From NCBI RefSeq assembly GCF_004145845.1, contig NZ_SELP01000008.1, forward strand, positions 62,001 through 126,000: DNA of 64,000 nucleotides. The letters are read 5' to 3'. Under the pieces are notes generated by a model. The model did no database searches. It was given only the letters and a program-made list of their open reading frames with translations, and was not told the origin of the DNA. Below are positions 1-8,376 of this stretch, one piece after another. Origin of the DNA: Loktanella sp. IMCC34160. GTDB lineage: Bacteria; Pseudomonadota; Alphaproteobacteria; Rhodobacterales; Rhodobacteraceae. Numbering within the stretch: position 1 is the first letter of the stretch; every line of letters starts with the position of its first letter. The translations under genes and the position numbers were made by a program.

Positions 1-123
1 GCGACGATCCGGGATCAAGCGATCCCGGTCGGCACTGGTCCCTGCTGGGAAGCCTACCTGAACGATCCCACCAACACCGCGCCCGAAGACCTGCGGACCG
101 AGGTGGGGATGCCGCTAGCCTAG
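1..123 (+). CDS. C-terminal end of a GyrI-like effector-binding domain protein (partial)
   Basis: Only the last 40 codons and the TAG stop lie in the window, in frame from base 1. The residues include a tract reading CWEAYLNDPTNT followed by EDLRTEVGMPL, which is the usual C-terminal signature of GyrI-like/AraC effector-binding small-molecule domains (a Tyr-Leu-Asn-Asp-Pro segment, then a Leu-Arg-Thr-Glu strand). Whether a DNA-binding or other domain precedes it cannot be seen. Its TAG stop overlaps the stop of the convergent mcl1 gene in the palindrome CTAG. The family call is from motif memory and is fairly safe; a physiological role cannot be given. Confidence 0.6.
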   Translation, partial: ATIRDQAIPVGTGPCWEAYLNDPTNTAPEDLRTEVGMPLA

Positions 124-1076
124 CCCGCGATCATTTCAGACTGACGGACGATCACCTCGGCCTGCTTGATGCTGGCGATATCGACAAGACGGCCCTTGTA
201 GACGGTCGCGCCTTCGCCGCGCGCCTTGGCCTCTTCCATGGCTTTCAGGATTTCGCGTGCTTCGGTCACGGCGTCTTCGGAGGGGGTGAAAACCTCGTTC
301 GCAAGGGCGACCTGTTTGGGGTGGATGGCCCATTTGCCGACCATGCCCAGAGTTGCGGACCGGCGGGCCTGCGCCCGGTATCCTTCATCGTCCGAGAAAT
401 CGCCGAACGGCCCATCGACGGGCAGCACCCCGTGGGTCCGGCAGGCCGCGACGATGGCCGTCTGTGCCCAGTGCCACGGGTCGGAATAATGCCGGGTATC
501 GCCGTGCAGCATGTAGTAGTTGTCCTGCGTGCCACCGATCCCGGTGGTTTGCATCCCCATAGAGGCCGCGAAATCGGCGGCGCCAAGGCTCATCGCCTGA
601 AGACGGGGGGACGCAGCGGCGATTTCTTCGACATGGGCGATACCGGCGGCAGATTCGATGATGACCTCGAAGGCGATCGGCTTGGTCCGGCCCGTTGCCC
701 GTTCAACGGCCGTGGCCAGTGCATCGACTGCATAGATATCGGCGGCGCAGCCCACCTTGGGGATCATGATCTGGTCGATCCGGTCGCTGGCGTTTTCCAG
801 AAGGTCCACCACATCCCGATACCAATAGGGGGTATCCAGCCCATTGATCCGCACCGACAGATGCTTGGTGCCCCAGTCGATATCACCGATCGCCTCGATG
901 ATGTTCTTTCGGGCCTGCCCCTTGTCGTCGGGGGCGACTGAATCCTCAAGGTCCAGGTTGATCACGTCCGCCGCGCTGGCGGCCATCTTTTCGAAAATGG
1001 CGGGGCGCGATCCCGGGCCGAACAATTGGCAGCGGTTCGGGCGGGCGACGGGAGAGGGCTGGATACGAAAGGACAT
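120..1076 (-). CDS. mcl1: L-malyl-CoA/beta-methylmalyl-CoA lyase
   Basis: A 318-residue protein matching the HpcH/HpaI aldolase / citrate lyase beta family in its Rhodobacter form. This enzyme cleaves L-malyl-CoA to acetyl-CoA and glyoxylate and beta-methylmalyl-CoA to propionyl-CoA and glyoxylate, steps of the ethylmalonyl-CoA pathway of acetate assimilation. Visible features are FGPGSRPAIFEKMAASAADV near the N-terminus, the INLDLEDSVAPDDK strand with acidic metal ligands, FEVIIESAAG in the barrel and GKWAIHPKQ near the C-terminus. Length equals that of the characterised Rhodobacter enzyme. It is transcribed alone, divergently from dgcN, with about 280 bases between the two starts. Confidence 0.9.
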   Translation of the reverse strand: MSFRIQPSPVARPNRCQLFGPGSRPAIFEKMAASAADVINLDLEDSVAPDDKGQARKNIIEAIGDIDWGTKHLSVRINGLDTPYWYRDVVDLLENASDRIDQIMIPKVGCAADIYAVDALATAVERATGRTKPIAFEVIIESAAGIAHVEEIAAASPRLQAMSLGAADFAASMGMQTTGIGGTQDNYYMLHGDTRHYSDPWHWAQTAIVAACRTHGVLPVDGPFGDFSDDEGYRAQARRSATLGMVGKWAIHPKQVALANEVFTPSEDAVTEAREILKAMEEAKARGEGATVYKGRLVDIASIKQAEVIVRQSEMIAG

Positions 1077-1207
1077 CGGTGGCCTTGCAAGTTTGTTGCG
1101 TATTTATGTCGGTGTTTTGGTAGAATATTACGCTGCACTGCGCAAGACGCATTTTGCAGGTGCAGAAAGAGCTGGCGTTTCATCTGTTTCAAACGCAAAG
1201 CATTCGT

Positions 1208-1225
1208 TGAAACACCTGTGTTTCA
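1208..1225. promoter_or_regulatory. Perfect 8-bp inverted repeat in the mcl1-dgcN divergent intergenic region
   Basis: The arms TGAAACAC and GTGTTTCA are perfectly complementary and separated by CT. A looser repeat (GCGTTT...AAACGC) lies just upstream near 1173-1195. The site is in the AT-richer stretch between the mcl1 start (1076) and the dgcN start (1358), so it is a plausible operator for either gene. The binding protein is unknown. It has no T-run, so a terminator is unlikely. Confidence 0.45.
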
Positions 1226-1357
1226 GGGGAAAATTTTGCGTTAATCGGAAAAATGACGCTCATGTCATGGCGTCATGCAGCAACTTTGGGCGAAATTAGA
1301 GATCAACTTGCAAAGCGGCCGTGGCACCTAGGGGTGTCCGCGCAAGGAGATGCTGCC

Positions 1358-2359
1358 ATGATCAAGACCCCCTACCTGTTGTTCCTCGGAGATGCCCCTG
1401 ACCAGCTTGCCGCCAAGGTGGCGCAAGGGATCAAGGACTGGCGCCCGGAAAATGCTGTTGGCCAGTTCCGGATGGAAGGCTGCGGGGCCGATCTGGGCCT
1501 GACCGACATGACCCTTGCCGAGGCGCAGGCCGCAGGTGCCAAGACGCTGGTAATCGGTGTCGCGAACCGCGGCGGCGTGATTTCGGCCGCGTGGAAGCAG
1601 GTCCTGCTCGAGGCGCTGTGCATGGGCTATGACATCGCGTCCGGCTTGCACAATCTTCTGAAGGATGAGGAAGACCTTGTGGCATGCGCCGCCGATCATG
1701 GCCGCACCCTGCACGATGTGCGCATCCCGTCGGTCAAATATCCCATCGCCAACGGCGTCAAGCGTAGCGGCAAGCGCTGTCTGGCCGTTGGCACCGATTG
1801 TTCCGTGGGCAAGATGTACACGGCGCTGGCGATGGACGCGGAAATGCGCGAACGCGGGATGAAATCCACCTTCCGCGCCACGGGTCAGACCGGCATCCTG
1901 ATCACCGGCGACGGCGTGCCGCTGGACGCGGTCATCGCGGATTTCATGGCAGGCTCCATCGAGTATCTGACGCCTGACAACGACGATGACCATTGGGACC
2001 TGATCGAAGGGCAGGGCAGCCTGTTCCACGTTTCCTATTCCGGCGTGACCATGGCGCTGGTTCACGGTGGCCAGCCTGACGCGCTGATCGTGTGCCATGA
2101 ACCGACCCGCGCCCATATGCGCGGCCTGCCGGGTTATAAACTGCCCAGCCTTGAACAGGTGCGTGATCTTGCCCTGCAACTGGCCCATGTTGCCAACCCG
2201 GACTGCAAGGTCGTGGGCTATTCGATCAACACCCAGCATATGACCGAGGCAGATGCCCTGGCCTATCTGGCTGACATCGAACAGCGACTTGGCCTGCCCG
2301 CGACCGACCCGTTCCGCTTTGGTTCGGGCAAGCTGGTGGACGCGCTGGCCGCGATGTGA
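1358..2359 (+). CDS. dgcN: DgcN-like D-glutamate N-acetyltransferase (DUF1611 family)
   Basis: A 333-residue DUF1611-family protein with a P-loop GTDCSVGK at residues 145-152. Family members called DgcN N-acetylate D-glutamate and work with DgcA, an N-acetyl-D-glutamate racemase, to turn D-glutamate into an L-glutamate derivative. The start at 1358 is preferred over an in-frame codon about 100 bases upstream because it follows AAGGAG with good spacing and gives the family N-terminus MIKTPYLLFLG. dgcA begins 58 bases downstream in the same orientation, the diagnostic neighbour. The function is known from marine gammaproteobacterial proteins; activity here is inferred from family and context. 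Confidence 0.8.
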   Translation: MIKTPYLLFLGDAPDQLAAKVAQGIKDWRPENAVGQFRMEGCGADLGLTDMTLAEAQAAGAKTLVIGVANRGGVISAAWKQVLLEALCMGYDIASGLHNLLKDEEDLVACAADHGRTLHDVRIPSVKYPIANGVKRSGKRCLAVGTDCSVGKMYTALAMDAEMRERGMKSTFRATGQTGILITGDGVPLDAVIADFMAGSIEYLTPDNDDDHWDLIEGQGSLFHVSYSGVTMALVHGGQPDALIVCHEPTRAHMRGLPGYKLPSLEQVRDLALQLAHVANPDCKVVGYSINTQHMTEADALAYLADIEQRLGLPATDPFRFGSGKLVDALAAM

Positions 2360-2417
2360 TCGGGTCGCCCCGGACCACCGGGGCACCTGCCCGCCACCCG
2401 AATGCAAAGAGGCCGCC

Positions 2418-3377
2418 ATGCAGATCACCGTCACCCCAAATACCTTCCGCCTTGCCCGTGTGTTCACCATTTCACGCGGGTCGCGGACCGAGGCGAAAGT
2501 GCTGACAGTCCGCGCGGATCATGAGGGGGCGACCGGCTGGGGTGAATGCGTGCCCTACGCCCGCTATGGCGAAAGTCTGGATAGCGTGACGGCCCAGATC
2601 GAAGGCTTCTCGGGCCGCTGGTGCGATTTGCAGGAGGAACTGCCCGCCGGGGCGGCCAGAAATGCCATTGACTGCGCCCTGTGGGACCATGCCGCCAAAT
2701 GGAAGGGCAAGCCTGTCTGGGAACTGGCCGGGCTGACCGCGCCGAGGCCGGAAATCACCGCCTATACCCTGTCGCTCGACACACCCGAGGCGATGCGCGC
2801 GCAGGCGGCGGAAAACGCCCATCGTCCGCTTTTGAAGATCAAGCTGGGCACCCCCGACGACATGCCCCGGCTGGAGGCGGTCCGCGCAGGCGCGCCCAAA
2901 GCCCGGATCATCGTGGACGCCAACGAAGGCTGGACCGCAGAGGTCTATTCCGACCTTGCGCCGCATCTTGTCCGGCTTGGTGTCGAACTGGTTGAACAAC
3001 CATTGCCCGCCGGGCAGGACGACATGCTGGCCGAGATTGAACGCCCGCTGCCGGTCTGCGCCGACGAATCCTGCCACGACCGGGCCAGCCTGCCGGGGCT
3101 GAAGGGCAAGTATGACGTGGTCAATATCAAGCTGGACAAGACCGGCGGTCTGACCGAGGCGCTAGCCCTGCGCGAGGCGGCGCTGGCCGAGGGATACAAG
3201 GTCATGGTCGGCTGCATGGTGGGGTCGTCGCTGGCGATGGCGCCCGCGCTTCTGGTCGCGCAGGGGGCGATGGTCACCGATCTGGATGGCCCCCTTCTTC
3301 TGGCCGAAGACCGCGATCCGCCGATGACCTTCGACGCGGCGGGTATTCATCCCGCCCCGCCCGCGCTTTGGGGCTAA
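2418..3377 (+). CDS. dgcA: N-acetyl-D-glutamate racemase DgcA / dipeptide epimerase-like enolase-superfamily enzyme
   Basis: A 319-residue enolase-superfamily protein of the muconate-lactonising subgroup. The catalytic KxK pair is in LKIKLG (residues 139-144), metal ligands are D167 in VDAN, E193 in EQP and D216 in ADES, and the second catalytic lysine lies in NIKLDKTGG (237-244). By sequence alone it would be called L-Ala-D/L-Glu epimerase; pairing with dgcN makes DgcA (racemising N-acetyl-D-glutamate) more likely. The ATG at 2418 is chosen because the family N-terminus begins there, although the frame is open further upstream into dgcN. ilvD follows after 62 bases. Confidence 0.8.
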   Translation: MQITVTPNTFRLARVFTISRGSRTEAKVLTVRADHEGATGWGECVPYARYGESLDSVTAQIEGFSGRWCDLQEELPAGAARNAIDCALWDHAAKWKGKPVWELAGLTAPRPEITAYTLSLDTPEAMRAQAAENAHRPLLKIKLGTPDDMPRLEAVRAGAPKARIIVDANEGWTAEVYSDLAPHLVRLGVELVEQPLPAGQDDMLAEIERPLPVCADESCHDRASLPGLKGKYDVVNIKLDKTGGLTEALALREAALAEGYKVMVGCMVGSSLAMAPALLVAQGAMVTDLDGPLLLAEDRDPPMTFDAAGIHPAPPALWG

Positions 3378-3439
3378 GCCCTATTTTACTCCACCCTGAC
3401 CTGCGCTAAGTAACGGCGCGCGCTTCAGGAGGACTTCAG

Positions 3440-5269
3440 ATGCCCAGATACCGTTCCCGCACGACAACCCATGGCCGCAACATGGCCGGCGCCCGTGGCC
3501 TTTGGCGGGCCACCGGGATGAAAGAAGGCGATTTCGGCAAGCCGATCATCGCCATCGTGAACTCTTTCACCCAATTCGTGCCGGGGCATGTGCACCTGAA
3601 GGATCTGGGCCAGATGGTCGCCCGCGAGGTCGAAAAGGCCGGTGGCGTCGCAAAGGAATTCAACACGATTGCCGTTGATGACGGGATCGCCATGGGCCAC
3701 GACGGGATGCTGTATTCGCTCCCCTCGCGCGAGGTGATCGCCGACAGCGTGGAATATATGGTCAATGCCCATTGCGCCGACGCGATGGTCTGCATCTCGA
3801 ACTGCGACAAGATCACGCCCGGGATGCTGATGGCCGCGATGCGCCTAAACATTCCGTGCGTCTTTGTTTCGGGCGGCCCGATGGAAGCGGGCAAGGTCGA
3901 ATGGGGCGACGGGATCAAGGCGCTGGACCTTGTGGACGCGATGGTTGCCGCCGCAGACGACAAATATACCGACGAACAGGTGCAAGCCATCGAAGAGGCC
4001 GCCTGCCCGACCTGTGGGTCCTGTTCGGGGATGTTTACCGCCAACTCGATGAACTGTCTGACCGAGGCGCTGGGCCTGTCGCTGCCGGGCAACGGATCGA
4101 CCCTTGCGACCCACGCAGACCGCAAGCGTCTGTTCCTTGAAGCCGGGCATCTGATCGTGGATCTGGCCAAGCGTCACTATGAAGGCGACGATTACAGCGT
4201 CCTGCCGCGCAGCATCGCCACTTTTGAGGCGTTTGAGAACGCCATGTCGCTGGATATCGCGATGGGCGGGTCCACCAATACCGTGCTGCACCTGCTGGCC
4301 GCCGCCTACGAGGGCGAGGTCAATTTCACCATGGAAGACATCGACCGGCTGAGCCGCAAGGTGCCTTGCCTGTGCAAGGTCGCCCCGGCGAAATCGGATG
4401 TGCACATGGAAGACGTCCACCGCGCCGGTGGCATCATGGCCATTCTTGGCGAGCTGGACCGCGCGGGGCTGCTGCATAGCGATCTGCCGACGGTGCACAG
4501 CCCCACGATGGGTGATGCGCTGAAGAAATGGGACGTGGCACAGACCACGACCAACAGCGTGCATGAATTCTTTTCCGCCGCCCCCGGTGGCATTCGCACG
4601 ACAGAGGCCTTCAGCACGGACCGCCGGTTCCCGAGCCTTGATCTGGACCGGGAAAAGGGCGTCATCCGCGCAAAAGAACATGCCTTCAGCCAGGATGGTG
4701 GCCTTGCGGTGCTGTTCGGCAACCTCGCCGAGGAAGGCTGTATCGTGAAAACCGCCGGGGTCGACGATTCGATCCTGAAGTTCAGCGGCCCGGCCTATGT
4801 GGTTGAAAGCCAGGACGACGCGGTGAACGACATCCTGACCGGTAAGGTCAAGGCGGGCGACGTGGTCCTGATCCGCTATGAAGGGCCGCGCGGCGGGCCG
4901 GGGATGCAGGAAATGCTCTATCCGACCTCCTACCTCAAATCGAAGGGGCTGGGCGCGGCCTGTGCCCTGATCACCGACGGCCGTTTCTCGGGCGGAACCT
5001 CGGGCCTGTCGATCGGCCACGTGTCGCCGGAAGCCGCCGAAGGCGGCACCATCGGCCTTGTCGAACATGGCGACCTGATCGAGATCGACATCCCGAACCG
5101 GACCATCAACCTTGCCGTCTCGGACGCGGTTCTGGCCGAACGCCGCGCCGCACAAGAGGCGAAAGGCTGGCACCCCGCCAAGCCGCGCAAGCGCAAGGTC
5201 TCGACCGCCCTCAAGGCCTATGCCGCCCTGACCACCAGCGCCGCCAAGGGCGCTGTTCGCCAACTCTGA
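3440..5269 (+). CDS. ilvD: Dihydroxy-acid dehydratase
   Basis: A 609-residue IlvD/Edd-family dehydratase that converts 2,3-dihydroxy-3-methylbutanoate (or the 3-methylvalerate homologue) to the 2-oxo acid in valine and isoleucine synthesis. Cysteines typical of the iron-sulfur site are visible in [11 protein letters not shown] and [19 protein letters not shown], and the C-terminal domain carries [21 protein letters not shown] precedes the ATG. It lies between dgcA and a D-amino acid aminotransferase, only 12 bases before the latter. A 2-oxo-acid-forming enzyme next to a transaminase makes biochemical sense, but a specialised substrate cannot be told from the sequence. Confidence 0.92.
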   Translation: MPRYRSRTTTHGRNMAGARGLWRATGMKEGDFGKPIIAIVNSFTQFVPGHVHLKDLGQMVAREVEKAGGVAKEFNTIAVDDGIAMGHDGMLYSLPSREVIADSVEYMVNAHCADAMVCISNCDKITPGMLMAAMRLNIPCVFVSGGPMEAGKVEWGDGIKALDLVDAMVAAADDKYTDEQVQAIEEAACPTCGSCSGMFTANSMNCLTEALGLSLPGNGSTLATHADRKRLFLEAGHLIVDLAKRHYEGDDYSVLPRSIATFEAFENAMSLDIAMGGSTNTVLHLLAAAYEGEVNFTMEDIDRLSRKVPCLCKVAPAKSDVHMEDVHRAGGIMAILGELDRAGLLHSDLPTVHSPTMGDALKKWDVAQTTTNSVHEFFSAAPGGIRTTEAFSTDRRFPSLDLDREKGVIRAKEHAFSQDGGLAVLFGNLAEEGCIVKTAGVDDSILKFSGPAYVVESQDDAVNDILTGKVKAGDVVLIRYEGPRGGPGMQEMLYPTSYLKSKGLGAACALITDGRFSGGTSGLSIGHVSPEAAEGGTIGLVEHGDLIEIDIPNRTINLAVSDAVLAERRAAQEAKGWHPAKPRKRKVSTALKAYAALTTSAAKGAVRQL

Positions 5270-5281
5270 AGGAAGCCCAAG

Positions 5282-6145
5282 ATGACCCGCACCGTCTATG
5301 TGAACGGAGACTACCTGCCCGAAACCGAAGCCACGGTTTCGATCTTTGACCGGTCCTTTCTGATGGCCGATGGCGTCTACGAGGTAACCTCTGTTCTGGG
5401 CGGCAAGCTGATCGACTTTGACGGCCATGTGGCCCGTCTGGAGCGGTCCCTGACCGAGTTGGACATGGCCAAGCCCGAGGCGTTCGATGATCTGTTGGAG
5501 ATCCACCGCAAACTGGTGGAGATCAACAACATCGACGAAGGCATGGTCTATCTTCAGGTCAGCCGGGGGTCTGCGGGCGACCGCGATTTCGTGTTCCCGG
5601 ACCCGGAGGTGGTCAAACCCACGCTGGTGCTGTTCACCCAGTCCAAGCCCGGTCTTGCCGATAGCCCGGCGGCGAAGAAGGGGATCAAGGTCATCTCGAT
5701 CGAGGATATCCGCTGGGGTCGCCGCGACATCAAGACGGTGCAGCTGTTGTATCCGTCGATGGGCAAGATGATGGCCAAGAAGGCCGGATGCGACGATGCC
5801 TGGCTGGTCGAGGATGGCCATGTGACCGAGGGCACGTCGAACAACGCCTATATCGTCAAAGGCGGCAAGATCATCACCCGCAACCTGTCCAATGACATCC
5901 TGCACGGCATCACCCGTGCCGCCGTGCTGCGGTTTGCCCGCGAGGCGCAGATGGAGGTGGAGGAACGTCCCTTTACCATCGCAGAAGCGCAAGAGGCGGA
6001 TGAGGCGTTCATCACCTCCGCCTCGACCTTCGTGTTCCCGGTGGTAGAGATCGACGGCGCGACGCTGGGCGATGGCACCCCCGGTCCGGTGGCCAAACGG
6101 CTGCGTGAAATCTATCTGGACGAAAGCCTGAAATCGGCGATCTGA
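5282..6145 (+). CDS. dat: D-amino-acid aminotransferase (PLP fold type IV)
   Basis: A 287-residue fold-type IV aminotransferase. The predicted PLP-binding lysine is K151 in DIKTVQLL, aligning with the DIKSLNLL motif of Bacillus D-amino-acid transaminase rather than with branched-chain transaminases. EGTSNN and GITR phosphate-binding segments are also seen. It moves amino groups among D-amino acids with 2-oxoglutarate/D-glutamate. It is the fourth gene of the dgcN-dgcA-ilvD-dat cluster, so D-glutamate formed here could feed DgcN. A strong terminator follows at 6169-6192. A branched-chain aminotransferase role, suggested by ilvD, is the main alternative. Confidence 0.82.
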   Translation: MTRTVYVNGDYLPETEATVSIFDRSFLMADGVYEVTSVLGGKLIDFDGHVARLERSLTELDMAKPEAFDDLLEIHRKLVEINNIDEGMVYLQVSRGSAGDRDFVFPDPEVVKPTLVLFTQSKPGLADSPAAKKGIKVISIEDIRWGRRDIKTVQLLYPSMGKMMAKKAGCDDAWLVEDGHVTEGTSNNAYIVKGGKIITRNLSNDILHGITRAAVLRFAREAQMEVEERPFTIAEAQEADEAFITSASTFVFPVVEIDGATLGDGTPGPVAKRLREIYLDESLKSAI

Positions 6146-6168
6146 CGGGCGTGATCCAGAGCATTGAA

Positions 6169-6192
6169 AAAGGGGGCCAGCCAGCCCCCTTT
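6169..6192. terminator. Rho-independent terminator shared by convergent dat and RTX genes
   Basis: Nine-base-pair stem AAAGGGGGC / GCCCCCTTT with a six-base loop. Read on the minus strand the right arm continues into a run of five T, and on the plus strand TTTCC follows, so it probably serves both convergent units. Confidence 0.8.
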
Positions 6193-6215
6193 CCTGTTTC
6201 AGTGCGTTGTCAGGA

Positions 6216-7004
6216 TCATGCGACGGCGTAGTTGATCGTCACCGAGGCAAGCAGCGCGTTGATCTGCTCGGTCGTGGTGGCGCCCTGGACAATGGCGACG
6301 TCCTGCCCGCCCACGGTGATATGGAACCCGGCGCTGTCAGTGGTCCAGGACACGGGCAAGCCGGACAAGGCGGGGTTCAGGACAAGGGTGATGACCTCTG
6401 GCCCTTCGGTCAGGTCATGTTCCCAATCCGTGATGATCACGGGGTCAAGCGAGGGGTCGTACACGACAACATCAAATTCATCGTAATGCGCCCCGCCGGT
6501 CATCGTGTCACCGGTATCGCCGACCAGCAGGTCCCGACCCCAGCCGCCATCGATAATGTCCGGGGTCCCTTCGTCGCCCGGCGCGTCCACGGCATAGAGT
6601 TCGTCCCAACCGGACCCGCCAATCAGTGTGTTGCTGCCAGCAACATCGACGATCACGTCGCTGCCCGCGCCGCCGCGGATGATGTCATCGCCCGCGTCAT
6701 CAGCATTCAAGCCGGGCAGAAAGTTGGTGTCGTTCCCGTCACCCATGTAGATGTCGTCGTCGCCTGCGCCACCGTCGACATAATCATCGCCCGCGCCTGC
6801 AAAGATAGCGTCGTCGCCACCCTGACCGAGAAGGATATCTTCCCCCGCGCCGCCCGAAATCCTGTCGTCCCCGGCACCGCCGGTCAGGTCGTCATCCCCT
6901 TCGGTTCCAGAAAGCGTTTCGCCAGAATCAGCGTCGTCCCCGCCGCCAAGAAGCGCCGCAAGCAGGCCAAAGCCCAACAAAAGCGGCAATAGAAATAGTG
7001 CCAT
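6216..7004 (-). CDS. RTX-type calcium-binding protein with N-terminal hydrophobic segment
   Basis: A 262-residue acidic protein. The first 20 residues are a strongly hydrophobic segment (LLPLLLGFGLLAALLGGG), which may be a membrane anchor or export signal. Residues about 30-150 hold nonapeptide repeats of GGxGxDxxx type (GGAGDDRISGGAGEDILLG), which bind Ca2+ as a beta-roll. The last 80 residues form a non-repeat beta-rich domain also present in the upstream paralogue (IITDW...LPV...TVGGQDVAIVQG). It is short for an RTX exoprotein and has no visible enzymatic domain. It is second in a two-gene unit, 41 bases after its paralogue. Cell-surface or extracellular location is inferred. Confidence 0.75.
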   Translation of the reverse strand: MALFLLPLLLGFGLLAALLGGGDDADSGETLSGTEGDDDLTGGAGDDRISGGAGEDILLGQGGDDAIFAGAGDDYVDGGAGDDDIYMGDGNDTNFLPGLNADDAGDDIIRGGAGSDVIVDVAGSNTLIGGSGWDELYAVDAPGDEGTPDIIDGGWGRDLLVGDTGDTMTGGAHYDEFDVVVYDPSLDPVIITDWEHDLTEGPEVITLVLNPALSGLPVSWTTDSAGFHITVGGQDVAIVQGATTTEQINALLASVTINYAVA

Positions 7005-7045
7005 GATGCCCCCAACATTTTACCGGTCCACCCGACCGGCACCAC

Positions 7046-7885
7046 CTAAACCACTGGATCGCTCCGAACCGTTTGAACATCGGCAGCTGACAGGCCCGTA
7101 ACCCCCTCGACCACCACAACTTCGATTCCATCCAGATAAACTATTGTACCGGTTCCATCTGCGGTCGCACCAACGGTGACTGGAAGATCTGACGCGCTGA
7201 CATATTGAAGGACCAGCGTGTCGGCCTCGGATTGATTGAAATCGGTAATTATTGTCGCGGTGTCGCCGGTCGTGAAATCAGTGCGGAACACATCCATGCC
7301 GATGCCGCCCGTCAGAGTATCCCCATTGTCGCCCAGCAGGATATCATCCCCGTCGCCCCCGATCAGCGTGTCCGCCCCGGGCGCGGTGTTGTCATCCGCC
7401 CCGCTGAGCGTGTCGTTGCCCGTGCCACCGTCAAGCAGGTTGCTGCCCAACGCATCTGCCAGAATGTCGTTGCCGTCGCCACCAAGAAGCGTGTCATCGC
7501 CGGAATCGTCGGTCGTGTCAGAGGCGGTGTGCAGGTCGTCGCCGGCCCCAAAATCGAGAATGTCGTTGCCAGCGCGGCCATCCAGAACATCGACACCAGC
7601 AAAGCCGGAAAGCGTGTCGTCGCCGTCTGTTCCGGTCAGGGTATCGTCAAAGTCGGTGCCAGACGACGGGTCGCTTCCCGCCCCTGTGCCCCCGTCAGTT
7701 CCAGTACCACCGTCCGTCCCGGTGTCGCCGTCCGTTCCAGTGTCACCATCGCCGGTCGTCGTGTCGCCCCAATAGCCGTCTTCCCCGGTCCCGTCTTCTT
7801 CGTCTTCGCCAAGGTCGTCGCCCAATGACAACGGCAGGGCGGCCATCAAAAGGAAGATCAGGAAAGGAAGCGCCGATGCTAACAT
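7046..7885 (-). CDS. RTX-type calcium-binding protein, paralogue with Thr-Gly-Asp-rich linker
   Basis: A 279-residue acidic protein with the same architecture as the gene downstream: hydrophobic N-terminus (LPFLIFLLMAALPLSL), a low-complexity linker of TGTDGG/TGTDGD units at about residues 42-68, RTX nonapeptides (TGTDGDDTLSGFAGVDVLDG) at about 80-190, then the shared C-terminal domain (IITDFNQSEADTLVLQ). It probably arose with its neighbour by tandem duplication. A GAGAG sequence precedes the ATG. Upstream (7886-8032) is an AT-rich stretch likely to hold the promoter of the pair. No type I secretion genes lie nearby. Confidence 0.75.
   Translation of the reverse strand: MLASALPFLIFLLMAALPLSLGDDLGEDEEDGTGEDGYWGDTTTGDGDTGTDGDTGTDGGTGTDGGTGAGSDPSSGTDFDDTLTGTDGDDTLSGFAGVDVLDGRAGNDILDFGAGDDLHTASDTTDDSGDDTLLGGDGNDILADALGSNLLDGGTGNDTLSGADDNTAPGADTLIGGDGDDILLGDNGDTLTGGIGMDVFRTDFTTGDTATIITDFNQSEADTLVLQYVSASDLPVTVGATADGTGTIVYLDGIEVVVVEGVTGLSAADVQTVRSDPVV
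7692..7745 (-). repeat. Coding tandem repeat, 18-bp units (TGTDGG)
   Basis: Three near-identical 18-base units at 7692-7709, 7710-7727 and 7728-7745, flanked by degenerate units on both sides, encode the TGTDGG/D linker of the RTX protein. Units of this length can change number by slippage without shifting frame. Confidence 0.7.
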
Positions 7886-8032
7886 GTCAAACTCTCACCG
7901 TTGTGCCGATAGGGCTGTCGGACACCTACATTGCCCGAAATTGGGGCGAATTGTTGATAAATTCAAGAAAATCAAATGTTTGTTGCGTCACTGGCAACAG
8001 TCGCGTTGTCTTTCTGCAATTGTCCTTAGGTC

Positions 8033-8356
8033 TCAGGCGTCTTTGGGTGTCGTGCCGACGTTCTCGGCGAACGCCTTCTTGAACAACTCTTGTTTCTCGT
8101 CACTGGCTTCGGTCTGGTTTCCCGCCTTCCAAGCGTCGTAGGGCATTCCGTAGAAGATTTCCCTGGCCTCTTCCTTGCCCATCTCGATGCCCTGATCGGT
8201 CGCAGCTTCCTGATACCAGCGCGACAGGCAGTTGCGGCAGAACCCGGCAAGGTTCATCAGGTCGATGTTCTGCACGTCAGGGCGTTGCACCATCAGGTGG
8301 TCGCGCAGGCGCCGGAAGGCTGCGGCCTCCAGTTCGGTCCGGGTCTTGTCGTCCAT
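8033..8356 (-). CDS. DUF1244 domain protein
   Basis: A 107-residue protein that matches the DUF1244 family of proteobacteria, recognisable from AAFRRLRDHLMVQRPDVQNI, the two-cysteine motif GFCRNCLSRWY and GMPYDAWK. No biochemical function is known to me. The ATG at 8356 is chosen because AAGGAG lies directly upstream; an in-frame TTG five codons earlier falls beside the Shine-Dalgarno sequence itself. It follows the N-formylglutamate amidohydrolase gene by 20 bases, so the two are almost certainly cotranscribed. Confidence 0.85.
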   Translation of the reverse strand: MDDKTRTELEAAAFRRLRDHLMVQRPDVQNIDLMNLAGFCRNCLSRWYQEAATDQGIEMGKEEAREIFYGMPYDAWKAGNQTEASDEKQELFKKAFAENVGTTPKDA

Positions 8357-8376
8357 GTCTGTCTCCTTCAAGGGCC

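Noticed and set aside
3845-5992. A 715-codon open frame on the minus strand
   Set aside because: It lies opposite ilvD and dat, whose family motifs are complete. Its translation is rich in His, Arg, Asp and Gly with no domain, the usual shadow of a high-GC gene.
6216-7885. CRISPR-like or DNA satellite array
   Set aside because: The regular spacing comes from codons of RTX nonapeptides and the TGTDGG linker; units are degenerate and in frame, with no spacer-repeat pattern.
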